Of a DNA stretch of 64,000 bases, positions 43,076 to 50,606 are shown in pieces. The notes beneath the pieces were generated by a model that was not told the DNA's origin, ran no database searches, and was given only the letters and a program-made list of their open reading frames with translations. Made by a program: the position numbers and the translations under genes. The number at the start of each line of letters is the position of its first letter. The stretch's first letter is position 1. Source of the stretch: Actinomadura sp. HBU206391 (GTDB lineage Bacteria > Actinomycetota > Actinomycetes > Streptosporangiales > Streptosporangiaceae); NCBI RefSeq assembly GCF_014323665.1, contig NZ_JABVEB010000013.1, positions 22,413-86,412 on the forward strand, written 5' to 3'.

Positions 43076-43185
43076 TCGGGCCGGGTGGACATGTGCCGTG
43101 TGGAGGTGCCAACGGATGGGCCGAGCCGGCTGTGCCGAGCGGACCGGGCGAGGTGGCCCGAAGGTCCGCTCGGCGAGTCCTCTGG

Positions 43186-43656
43186 TCAGCGGCGCTGGAC
43201 CTCGAACATCCAGTGCTGCTTCTCCAGATCGTCGGTCGCGCTGATCAGCAGGTCCTGGGTGACCAGATCGGAGTCGTCGGTCACCTCGATGCGGGTGCGG
43301 AACCGCTGGATCATTTCGGCCAGGATGTCGGTGATCGCGGCGACGACCTTGTCGTCCTGCAGGTAGCCGCTGTCGAGCTGGTGCAGCTTGGACCTGTCCG
43401 CCACCGTGTGCGCCCGGCCGTCCGGGTTGACGCCGATCGCCACCGCACGCTCGGCCATTACGTCGGCGTGGGCCCGCGCCAGATCGACGACCTCGTCGAG
43501 CTGCAGGTGGATCGAGCGGAAGTTCGGGCCGGTCAGGTTCCAGTGAGCCTGCTTGGAGACGAGGCCCAGGTCGATGAGATCGATCAGCGCATCCTGCAAG
43601 ACGGCACCGGTCGTCTTACGCGCGTCCTCGGCGAGCGGGCTCTTCACCTTGTGCAT
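43186..43656 (-). CDS. dps: Dps family DNA-protection / ferritin-like protein
   Basis: 156 residues. All five inter-subunit ferroxidase ligands of Dps are present with the right spacing: His38, His50, Asp54, Asp65 and Glu69. The family block SKQAHWNLTGPNFRSIHLQLDEVVD contains the first three. It should form a 12-mer that oxidises Fe(II) with peroxide and may coat DNA. AAGGAGGT precedes the ATG. It is divergent from a Fur-type regulator, and the shared region contains a 29-bp perfect palindrome, so it is very probably repressed by that regulator. Confidence 0.93.
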   Translation of the reverse strand: MHKVKSPLAEDARKTTGAVLQDALIDLIDLGLVSKQAHWNLTGPNFRSIHLQLDEVVDLARAHADVMAERAVAIGVNPDGRAHTVADRSKLHQLDSGYLQDDKVVAAITDILAEMIQRFRTRIEVTDDSDLVTQDLLISATDDLEKQHWMFEVQRR

Positions 43657-43831
43657 CGCGAGACCTCCTTAACTGGGCTTTCACCCATTGCATCACTCAG
43701 GTGTTCTGCGCTCTTCGCCGCATCCGGCGTGACCTGCCCGAACGCGGCCGTGTCACTCACTGCGCGACTCCTCCTCCCGCGAAGCTTCCCTCCCGTCCTT
43801 CCCTCGCGATTCGGACATTAACGACGCTATC

Positions 43832-43860
43832 GCCTAGATTTGACTGAGTCAAATCTAGGC
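43832..43860. promoter_or_regulatory. 29-bp perfect palindrome, Fur/CatR-type operator
   Basis: Arms of 14 nt around a central G at 43846 are fully complementary; the core is TTTGACT-G-AGTCAAA. It lies 14 nt before the Fur-family start and 175 nt upstream of the divergent dps start. Its length and symmetry are those of a Fur-superfamily operator. Confidence 0.85.
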
Positions 43861-43873
43861 TGGTGCGGGTAAA

Positions 43874-43886
43874 TTGACTGTGTCAA
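43874..43886. promoter_or_regulatory. second Fur-type half-site pair
   Basis: TTGAC-TGT-GTCAA repeats the TTGAC/GTCAA core of the 29-bp palindrome, centred 34 bp downstream of it (about three turns). It overlaps the proposed start codon of the regulator gene and would allow tight autorepression. Confidence 0.55.
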
Positions 43887-44377
43887 CTCTGTACGCGTGC
43901 GCGAACGCTGAGGAACGGGATCTCGGTTTGGACCACTTCGCTGATCTGCTCAAACGCAAGGGACTGCGCAACACGGCCCAACGGCGCGCGGTCCTGGCCG
44001 CTTTGCAGGAAGCTCCGCATGCGACCGCGCCCGATCTGGAGAACAAGATCGGTATCGGTAGGGCCGCCTCCGTCGCCGCGGCGGGGCTGTCGCGACAGGG
44101 CCTCTACAACGTGCTCGAAGACCTGACCCGGGCCGGCCTGGTCCGGTGCATCGAACCCGCGGGATCCTCCTCCCGCTACGAGTTGCGGGTTGGGGACAAC
44201 CACCACCACGTCGTGTGCAGAGCATGCGGCCGGGTCGAGGACGTCGACTGCGCCCGGGATGTCGTGCCGTGCCTCGACCCGCTCGACGACAAGGGTTATG
44301 TGATCGACGAGGCCGAGATCACGTGGTGGGGAACCTGCGGTGCCTGCAATACGCGGGATCCGGGTTCACCGGGCTGA
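43874..44377 (+). CDS. Fur family transcriptional regulator (CatR/FurA/PerR-like)
   Basis: 167 residues. The N-terminal winged helix is LLKRKGLRNTAQRRAVLAALQEAPHATAPDLENKI...GLSRQGLYNVLEDLTRAGLVRCIEP. The dimerisation/metal domain has NHHHVVCRACGRVEDVDC and a structural-zinc second CxxC in WWGTCGACN. A neighbouring dps gene and no catalase suggest a PerR-like peroxide or iron sensor. The start is uncertain: TTG 43874 or GTG 43880, both inside the second operator. Metal specificity cannot be read from sequence. Confidence 0.88.
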   Translation: MTVSTLYACANAEERDLGLDHFADLLKRKGLRNTAQRRAVLAALQEAPHATAPDLENKIGIGRAASVAAAGLSRQGLYNVLEDLTRAGLVRCIEPAGSSSRYELRVGDNHHHVVCRACGRVEDVDCARDVVPCLDPLDDKGYVIDEAEITWWGTCGACNTRDPGSPG

Positions 44378-44491
44378 CGCCCACCCGGACTTCCCGCGCC
44401 AGTTCGCCCGCAGCCGGCGTTTCTCGCTGGGCGTGCCAGGAGATTCACCGTCTCGGCCGACGGCCGGCGCTGACGGTCGAATGTGGTGCCC

Positions 44492-45151
44492 TCACGATCC
44501 GGGCACGTGTTCCGGGTGGGTCCGCAGCGCGTTGAAGGCGGCTCCGGGGTCGTCGGCGAAGAGGCGGATCGTACGGGCCTCGAAGCGGCGGCCGAGGGGG
44601 CGGACGGCGGTGATCGGTTCGGTCAGCTCGATGACCAGGTTGGTCTGGGAGGCCACCGCCACGACCAGCCGGCCGTCCTCCGCCTTGACCATGCCGTTCT
44701 CGTTGAAGTTGCGGATGTGCCGTATCTCGGCGATCCGCACGCGCGGGACCCGTAGGTCGAAGAACGCGCCGTAGCGGATGCGCACCTCGTCGGCGGTGAC
44801 GACGTGCGGCCGGGTTATGCAGCCCGCGATGGCCGCGAGCACGATCAGAACCGTGTAGCCGTCGATGACCAGGAACACCGCGCGCAGGCCGACCGGCGCG
44901 CCGAACGCCCGCAGCAGGATCTCGACGCCGACCAGCTCCACGACCATCGCGAACAGGAACACCAGCATCGTGGACGTCTGCGCGCGGGAGTAGGAGACGG
45001 GGGTCGCGCCCGGCGGCACCCCGTGGCGGCGCCGCGCGATCCACAGGGCGAGACTGACCATGCCCTTCAGGTCGAACCCCATGATGCGCCGTACCGGCTC
45101 GGGCACCAGCCGGGCATAGGCCGCCGGCCACGTACGGGCGATTCCTGTCAT
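44492..45151 (-). CDS. membrane protein with PH-like C-terminal domain
   Basis: 219 residues. Two hydrophobic helices (STMLVFLFAMVVELVGVEILL and AVFLVIDGYTVLIVLAAIAGCI, about 60-115) separate a basic N-terminal region from a beta-rich C-terminus (VVTADEVRIRYGAFFDLRVPRVRIAEIRHIRN). This layout is typical of actinobacterial bacterial-PH (bPH2-like) membrane proteins of unknown role. AAGGAG precedes the ATG. Its start overlaps the stop of the decayed MerR gene (TGATG), showing that the two once formed an operon. Confidence 0.75.
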   Translation of the reverse strand: MTGIARTWPAAYARLVPEPVRRIMGFDLKGMVSLALWIARRRHGVPPGATPVSYSRAQTSTMLVFLFAMVVELVGVEILLRAFGAPVGLRAVFLVIDGYTVLIVLAAIAGCITRPHVVTADEVRIRYGAFFDLRVPRVRIAEIRHIRNFNENGMVKAEDGRLVVAVASQTNLVIELTEPITAVRPLGRRFEARTIRLFADDPGAAFNALRTHPEHVPGS

Positions 45152-45491
45152 CACACCTGCTCCTTCAGCATGATCAGCAGCAGCCGGAACACCTCGGCCT
45201 GCGCGACGGACATTTCCTGCGATATCGCTTCCAGCCAGTGGCCGGTCTCGGTGTCGTCAAGGCTCGTGACCATCACCGACGCCATCTCGGCGGGAATGTG
45301 GGCGGCCAGGTCCGCGGCGACCGCGGCGATGCGGGGATCGCCGGCACCGGCATCGGCGAGTTCGTCCAGCCGCGCGTAGAGGGCGTGCCCACGTGCGACC
45401 GCCCGGGCTCGGTGAGCAGCCCGAGGTGGTGGTAGTGCCGCACGGTTCGGGTGGTCACCCCGACCAACGCGGCGAGTTCGCCGATCCGCAT
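45151..45491 (-). pseudogene. MerR family regulator remnant (internal deletion and frameshift)
   Basis: The first 33 codons (MRIGELAALVGVTTRTVRHYHHLGLLTEPGR) are an intact MerR DNA-binding start. The frame then shifts, and a second frame encodes a typical MerR C-terminus: ALYARLDELADAGAGDPRIAAVAADLAAHIPAEM through FRLLLIMLKEQV, ending at 45151. The central part of the winged helix and the dimerisation coiled coil (roughly 60-90 residues) is missing. An internal deletion therefore created the junction near 45385-45400. The start itself is preserved with its promoter. Confidence 0.85.
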
Positions 45492-45497
45492 GCCTTC

Positions 45498-45528
45498 ATT
45501 AGAAACGTTGACGCTACGAGAAGGTCAA
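45498..45528 (-). promoter_or_regulatory. MerR-type promoter with 19-bp spacer
   Basis: On the minus strand, TTGACC (45528-45523), a 19-bp spacer and TCTAAT (45503-45498) precede the ATG at 45491 by 6 nt. The overlong spacer is the hallmark of MerR-activated promoters, and an imperfect dyad (CGTAG-CGT-CAACG) lies inside it. The layout implies a leaderless transcript. Confidence 0.7.
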
Positions 45529-45638
45529 ACGCCACCATCGTCCGGGAGCCCCCCGGTGCGGCCGGGCTACTCAGGGGCAGTTTGAGTAGCGCTGGGTCGA
45601 CAGGTGACGCGAGGCGTGACCAGATTCGCGGGTCGGCG

Positions 45639-45667
45639 TGACAACGCGCGAGTGGGTTGTGTGTCTC
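45639..45667 (+). promoter_or_regulatory. possible ECF-type promoter of the sigma factor gene
   Basis: TGACAAC (45639-45645) and TGTCTC (45662-45667), 16 bp apart, resemble the AAC / GTCT pattern of ECF promoters. The second lies 6 nt before the ATG. It would make the sigma gene autoregulated and leaderless. Confidence 0.4.
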
Positions 45668-45673
45668 TCTAAC

Positions 45674-46210
45674 ATGACCGAACTGTCTCTCGATGGGCGT
45701 GCGGAGCCGATGGCCGAACCCGCCGACGATCCGGCGTCGTCGTTCGACGAGTTGTTCCACGCGCACTACCAGCAGCTGGTACGGCTGGCGGGGCTGCTCG
45801 GCGCCGACGACCCGGAGGACGTCGCGCAAGAGGCTTTCGCCCGGTTCTACCGAAAACGGAGCCGGTTGCACGATGGGAACGCTGCGTTCGACTATCTCCG
45901 CTCGACCGTCTTCAACCTGACCCGCAACCGCCTCCGCCACCTGCGGATCACCCGGCGCCGGGCGGCGGCGGCGCCCGTGGACGCCACACCCGCCGAACAG
46001 CTCGCGATCATGCGCGAAGACCATCGCGAGCTGCTGGACGCCCTGGACCGATTGCCCCGCAAACAGCGGGAGACCCTCGTGCTCCGCTACTGGCTCGACC
46101 TGTCCGAGCAGGAGATCGCTCAGCTGATGGGCATCTCCGCCGGCACGGTCAAGTCGCACGCCCACAGAGACATCAAGGCCCTGAAGACGACGCTCGGAGA
46201 GCAGGCATGA
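45674..46210 (+). CDS. ECF (sigma-70 family) RNA polymerase sigma factor
   Basis: 178 residues. Region 2 spans SFDELFHAHYQQLVRLAGLLGADDPEDVAQEAFARFYRKRSRL, followed by the promoter-melting helix FDYLRSTVFNLTRNRLRHLR. Region 4 is DALDRLPRKQRETLVLRYWLDLSEQEIAQLMGISAGTVKSHAHRDIKAL. ATG 45674 is preferred over an upstream GTG because of the ECF-like promoter spacing. It overlaps the following membrane-protein gene by 4 nt, the usual arrangement of a sigma factor with its regulator. Confidence 0.92.
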   Translation: MTELSLDGRAEPMAEPADDPASSFDELFHAHYQQLVRLAGLLGADDPEDVAQEAFARFYRKRSRLHDGNAAFDYLRSTVFNLTRNRLRHLRITRRRAAAAPVDATPAEQLAIMREDHRELLDALDRLPRKQRETLVLRYWLDLSEQEIAQLMGISAGTVKSHAHRDIKALKTTLGEQA

Positions 46211-46953
46211 ACACTGTAGAAGAACAATTGCGCGAGGCCTTGCAGAGCCGGGCCACGACGTTCACATCAGACCCTGCCGCGATCGCCCTCGTACGGCGTC
46301 GCATCCGGCGCGACCGCCGGCGCCTCGGGATCGGCGTCCTCGTGCCGGTCGCCGCGGCCGCCGCCGCGGTCGTACCCGCCGTGACACTGATCCAGGGCGC
46401 CCCCGAATCCGGCGGAGGAGTCATGGCCGGCACCCGGAGCACCGAGAAGCCCAACCCGATGCACAGCGAGATGCCGATCAAGCCCGAGGAGTACCTCCAA
46501 GCCTTCCGTCCGACCAGCGAGGTGGGCATTCTCAAGCCGGCGGACGGAGGCTACGGCGTGAACCAGCGTGTGTGGTTCTCCACGATGCACAACAAGCCCG
46601 CGTTCTGCATTCAGGAGCTGGATTCCTCCGGAGCCGTCAGGAGCGGCGGCTGCAACAACTTCCGAGGGCCGAACAAGACGTCGATGATGGTTGGGATCAG
46701 AACGATCGATGGCGGAAAGCCGATCATGTTGACCTTCGGCTACACCGACAACAGGGTCGTCTCGGTCACGGCCGAACTCGCCGGCGGAAGCCAGCTTCCG
46801 GGTTCGCTGTTGCGCGGCAGGGGCTTCCCCCGCCAGGCCTGGCAGGTCGGCACGCCCAGGAAAGAGGTCCTCAAGAGCATCGTCTTCAGAGACCGACAGG
46901 GGACCGTACTGAATCGGATTCGACCGCCCGAGTCCTTCGATCCGCGCGGGTGA
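46207..46953 (+). CDS. membrane protein coupled to the sigma factor, possible anti-sigma factor
   Basis: 248 residues. A short cytoplasmic N-terminus (NTVEEQLREALQSRATTFTSDPAAIALVRRRIRRDRR), one membrane segment (LGIGVLVPVAAAAAAVVPAVTLI, about 40-62) and an extracytoplasmic domain with two Cys (AFCIQEL, GGCNNF). The architecture and 4-nt overlap fit an anti-sigma factor, but no zinc-binding HxxxCxxC motif is present, so that role is inferred. The outer domain could sense a ligand or redox state through the cysteine pair. Confidence 0.75.
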   Translation: MNTVEEQLREALQSRATTFTSDPAAIALVRRRIRRDRRRLGIGVLVPVAAAAAAVVPAVTLIQGAPESGGGVMAGTRSTEKPNPMHSEMPIKPEEYLQAFRPTSEVGILKPADGGYGVNQRVWFSTMHNKPAFCIQELDSSGAVRSGGCNNFRGPNKTSMMVGIRTIDGGKPIMLTFGYTDNRVVSVTAELAGGSQLPGSLLRGRGFPRQAWQVGTPRKEVLKSIVFRDRQGTVLNRIRPPESFDPRG

Positions 46954-46967
46954 CAGACCTACCGGTG

Positions 46968-49900
46968 TCAACGGCACGTCGGGGCGATGCCGTGCGGACC
47001 TCCGCTCAGCGGACCTCCACTCAGCGGGGTTTCGCGCAGCCGCGCGCGGACGGCCCGCGCCTGCTCGGCGCCGACGGAGTCGAACAGGTCGAGCGCCTGC
47101 TTCCATGCGGCCTGCGCGGCGGCGGTGTCTCCGCACACCTGGTGTACGTCGCCGACGGCGAGCAGAGACCGCGCCTGCAGCACCGGCGCCTCGGCCTGCT
47201 CGCCCGCGCGGCGAGCGTGGCCGAGGCAGCCGAGGGCCGCCCCGTGATCGCCCTGCGTGTACCGCAGCCGGCCGAGAGACAGCAGCACCTTGGCGCGTAC
47301 GGCGCTCGCGCCGCCCACCTCGCCGATCAGGGACAGGGCGTCGGTCAAGAGCCCCTCCGCTTCTTGGTGCCGCCCCTGCTCGAGCCGTAGGTCGCCGAGT
47401 CCCTGCAGGGCGTGGATCTCGCCCTTCAGGTCCTCGAACTCCCGTACCAGCGTCAGGGTCTCGACGAACGCCCTCTCCGCGTCGCCGGTGCGGCCCTGCG
47501 CCAACCGGCACTCGCCGAGTGCGTGCAGCGCCTGTACGCCGCCGCGGCCGTAGCGCGCCTCACCCGCCTCGGCCACCGCGCGCTCCAGGGCGCCTTCGGC
47601 GAGGTCGGGCCGGCCGAGCTGCAGCTGGATCTGCCCGATGCCGCGCAGGGCCCCGGCCGCGGCGCCATGGTCGCCGACCGCCACGATGGTGGGCAGCGCC
47701 CGGTTGAAGTCGCGCAGGGCGCGTTCGTACCGTCCGCGTAGCCACTCCAGGTGCGCGAGCGTCCGCAGGCTGATGGCGTGGCCGTGCGCATCGCCCACCT
47801 CCGCGAAGCCGCGGACGGCGGACTCGATCGACGCTTCGGCCGCCTGGTGAAGGCCCTGGGCCAGTTCCAGCCAGCCGATCGACTCCCGTACCGCCGCCTC
47901 TCCACGCCGGTTGCCGGCCCTGCGGGTCGCGGTGAGGGCGTGTTCGTGCGTGTAGGCCCACTCGTCATAGTGGCTGCGGACCGCGAAGAGGGTCCCGGCC
48001 GTGACGGCCAGGTCCCAGCACACCTCGTCGTGGCCCGCCTGCGCCGCCTGACGTACGACGGCCGAGATGGCGACCCGCTCGGTCTCGTACCACCCGACCG
48101 GATGAGCGTCGACCCGCTCGGCGAGCGTCCGGTCGAGCCCGTGCCGGGGCACGGCGCCGTGCACGATGGTGAAGTCGCCGCCCTGTACGGCCGCGTGCGC
48201 GCGCTCGGTGATCGCCAGCCAGGCGGCGAAGGCCCGTCCGAGCGTGGTCTCGCGGCCGGCGGCCGACTCTTCGGCCTCTGCCCGCTCGCGCGCGAAGAGG
48301 CGGACCAGATCATGGAAGCGGTAGCGGACCTCGCCGAAGGCGTCGGGGCTGACGGCGTCGAGGAGCCGTGCGTCGACCAGCCGCTCCAACGCCGTCTCGG
48401 CCTCGGCGGGAGTCGCGTCGACGAGCGCCGCGCCCGCCCAGCCGGCGAAGTCGGGCAAGTCGAGCAGGCCGGCGCGGCGGAACATCGTCTTGGCGGCGTC
48501 GTCCAGACCGGCGTAGCTCAGCGCGAGCCCGGCGCGTACCTCCAGGCCGCCGTACGCGAGCTCGTCCAGGCGGTCGCGTTCGTTGCGCAGCCGCGTCACC
48601 ATGCGCGCCACGGGCCAGTGCGGCTTGGCCGCGAGCCTGGCCGCCGCGATGCGCACGGCCAGCGGCAGCCCGCCGCACATGCGGACGAGGTCGCCGGCCG
48701 CCGTGCCGGCGGCCGCCACGCGTTCGGCGCCCAGCACCTGCCGCAGCAGCGCGACGGCCTGGTCCGGCGTCAGCACGTCGAGTTCCATCGGGCGGACGCC
48801 GTCGAGCCCGCCGAGCCGTGCGCGGCTCGTCACGATCACCGCGCAGCCGGCGCTGCCGGGGAGCAGCGGCCGTACCTGCGACTCGTCGGCCGCGTTATCG
48901 AGCACAATGAGGAACCGCCGGCCGCTCACGATGCTCCGGTACGTCTCGGCGCGCTGTTCGAGGTCCGCGGGGATTCGCCCCCCGTCGACGCCGAGGTTGC
49001 GCAGGAAGCGCGCGAGCACCGGCGCGGGATCGACGGGGTCGGTACCGGCGAGGCGGAGGTCGACGTACAGCTGGCCGTCGGGGAACGCGGCGGCCAGCCG
49101 ATGGGCGGCGTGCACGGCAAGGGCGGTCTTGCCCACCCCGGCCCGCCCTGTGATGGCCGCGATGGGCACCGCGGCCCGCGGGCCGGATCGCAGGCGCTGG
49201 AGCAGCGTCCGGAGTTCCTCGTCACGGCCGACGAAGTCGCTCGTGTCGGGCGGCAGCTGGCGCGGGGTGACCGGTGCGAACGGCCAGTACGACGCCCCCG
49301 CCGCGCCCGTCGCGGGCGCCCCGGCACCGGGCCTCCCGGCACCGGGCCTCCCGGCACCGGGCCTCCCGATACCCGACGCTCCGGCATCCGACGGTGTGGC
49401 ACTGGACGGCGCGGTCTCGGACGGCGTGGCATCGGACGGCGCGGTGCCTGACGCGGTGCCGGATGGCGTGGTGCCGAACGGCACGGCCGCATTGAGAGCC
49501 GCGTCCGGCAGCACGAGATCGCCGCGCAGGATCGAGGACTCGAGCCGCCGTAGATTCTCGCCCGGGTCCAGTCCCAACTCGTCGGCGAGCCGGTCACGGG
49601 CCAGCCGGTAGGCGGCCAGCGCCTCGGCGGTGCGCCCCGACTCGTGCAGTGCGACCATCAACTGCGACCAGAACCGCTCCCGCAGTGGATGCTGAGCGGT
49701 CAGCTCGCGGAGCTCCCCGACGACGTCGCGTGACCGGCCGAGCCGCAACTCGGCGTCGACGCGGCGCTCCTGCGCACTCAGCCGCTCCTCGGCGAGCCGC
49801 GGCACCTCCTCGCGATGCAGTGTCTCGGAGGGCACGTCGGCCAGCGCCGGTCCGCGCCACAGTTCCAGCGCGCCCCGCAGACACGCCGCCTCACCCGCCA

Positions 49901-50264
49901 CGTCGCCGCGCTCGGCCCATAGGTCCGCCTCGGCGGTCAGTTCCCGGAACCGCAGCAGGTCGAGCCGTACGGCCGACGCGTCGAGCAGGTAACCGCCGGG
50001 CACGCTGTGGATGAGCCGCTTCCCCTCGGAGCCGAGCGACTGCCGGAGCCGTCTGGCGTACGAATACAGCGTCGCACGTGCGGTCGCCGGAGGTTCCTCG
50101 CCCCACACGCAGTCCATCAGCCGCTCGTACGGCACCGGCCGACCGGCCCGCAACGCGAGCGCGGCCAGCAGTGCCCGCTGCTTGTCGGCTCCCATCCGTA
50201 CGGCCTGTCCGCCGACCGTCACCAGCAGCGGTCCCAGTACGCCACAGTGCACGTCGGAACCCAT
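46968..50264 (-). CDS. AfsR/SARP family transcriptional regulator with NB-ARC and TPR domains
   Basis: 1098 residues. An OmpR-like winged helix (about 8-95, GPLLVTVGGQAVRMGADKQRALLAALALRAG), the BTAD domain (about 100-245), a Pro/Gly/Ser/Thr-rich linker (about 262-325), an NB-ARC NTPase with P-loop GRAGVGKT at 373-380 and kinase-2 FLIVLDNAADESQVRPLLPG, then a long TPR array (about 760-1080). It should be an ATP-gated activator of antibiotic or developmental genes. No biosynthetic cluster is adjacent. GGGGAGGG precedes the ATG. It is divergent from the HTH-WD40 protein. Confidence 0.92.
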   Translation of the reverse strand: MGSDVHCGVLGPLLVTVGGQAVRMGADKQRALLAALALRAGRPVPYERLMDCVWGEEPPATARATLYSYARRLRQSLGSEGKRLIHSVPGGYLLDASAVRLDLLRFRELTAEADLWAERGDVAGEAACLRGALELWRGPALADVPSETLHREEVPRLAEERLSAQERRVDAELRLGRSRDVVGELRELTAQHPLRERFWSQLMVALHESGRTAEALAAYRLARDRLADELGLDPGENLRRLESSILRGDLVLPDAALNAAVPFGTTPSGTASGTAPSDATPSETAPSSATPSDAGASGIGRPGAGRPGAGRPGAGAPATGAAGASYWPFAPVTPRQLPPDTSDFVGRDEELRTLLQRLRSGPRAAVPIAAITGRAGVGKTALAVHAAHRLAAAFPDGQLYVDLRLAGTDPVDPAPVLARFLRNLGVDGGRIPADLEQRAETYRSIVSGRRFLIVLDNAADESQVRPLLPGSAGCAVIVTSRARLGGLDGVRPMELDVLTPDQAVALLRQVLGAERVAAAGTAAGDLVRMCGGLPLAVRIAAARLAAKPHWPVARMVTRLRNERDRLDELAYGGLEVRAGLALSYAGLDDAAKTMFRRAGLLDLPDFAGWAGAALVDATPAEAETALERLVDARLLDAVSPDAFGEVRYRFHDLVRLFARERAEAEESAAGRETTLGRAFAAWLAITERAHAAVQGGDFTIVHGAVPRHGLDRTLAERVDAHPVGWYETERVAISAVVRQAAQAGHDEVCWDLAVTAGTLFAVRSHYDEWAYTHEHALTATRRAGNRRGEAAVRESIGWLELAQGLHQAAEASIESAVRGFAEVGDAHGHAISLRTLAHLEWLRGRYERALRDFNRALPTIVAVGDHGAAAGALRGIGQIQLQLGRPDLAEGALERAVAEAGEARYGRGGVQALHALGECRLAQGRTGDAERAFVETLTLVREFEDLKGEIHALQGLGDLRLEQGRHQEAEGLLTDALSLIGEVGGASAVRAKVLLSLGRLRYTQGDHGAALGCLGHARRAGEQAEAPVLQARSLLAVGDVHQVCGDTAAAQAAWKQALDLFDSVGAEQARAVRARLRETPLSGGPLSGGPHGIAPTCR
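49321..49380. repeat. 15-bp tandem repeats in the AfsR-like gene
   Basis: Three exact copies of CCGGCACCGGGCCTC (49321-49365) plus a degenerate fourth (49366-49380) encode the Arg-Pro-Gly-Ala-Gly repeat of the interdomain linker. The unit is a multiple of three, so copy number can change without breaking the frame. Further Ser/Thr/Ala/Pro repeats follow to 49490. Confidence 0.85.
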
Positions 50265-50606
50265 CGCCCTCCCCCCGTCGCGCTTCCCGGCGGCGTCCCA
50301 TCAGCTCAGGTCAGCGTCGAAACCGCTCATCATTGAAAACCCACTCAAGGCTTTGATTTCCACTCATTTCCTCTGGGCCCAGCCATATTGTTGTACCTCC
50401 GGTCGCTCACCCTCTACGTCGTGCCGGCCGTCCGGTGGCCAGGCCCGCATGCCCGGCTCGCCGTCGGCAATCTCGACGTTAAGGGCCTCCCGGATTGTCC
50501 GAAAGCGCCGGTGAGCAATACCGAACAATTCAAATGGCCAGGTCACGGCCGGTGATCACAGGTCAGAGCCCACGGTCGGCATCGACGGTGGCGCATAAGG
50601 CGGGCG
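50265..50606. promoter_or_regulatory. divergent promoter region of the two giant regulators
   Basis: 342 nt between the AfsR-like and HTH-WD40 genes, with an AT-richer block at about 50325-50400 that suits a promoter for the leftward gene. A 60-codon minus-strand frame at 50364-50546 has no ribosome site and no recognisable product. I see no clear palindrome. Confidence 0.5.

Noticed and set aside
49321..49380. Regular short repeats considered as a CRISPR-like array
   Set aside because: Units are contiguous 15-bp codon-multiple repeats inside the AfsR-like gene, with no spacers and no cas genes.
50364..50546. 60-codon minus-strand frame between the two giant regulators
   Set aside because: No ribosome site, starts at GTG, no recognisable composition; it lies in a promoter region.
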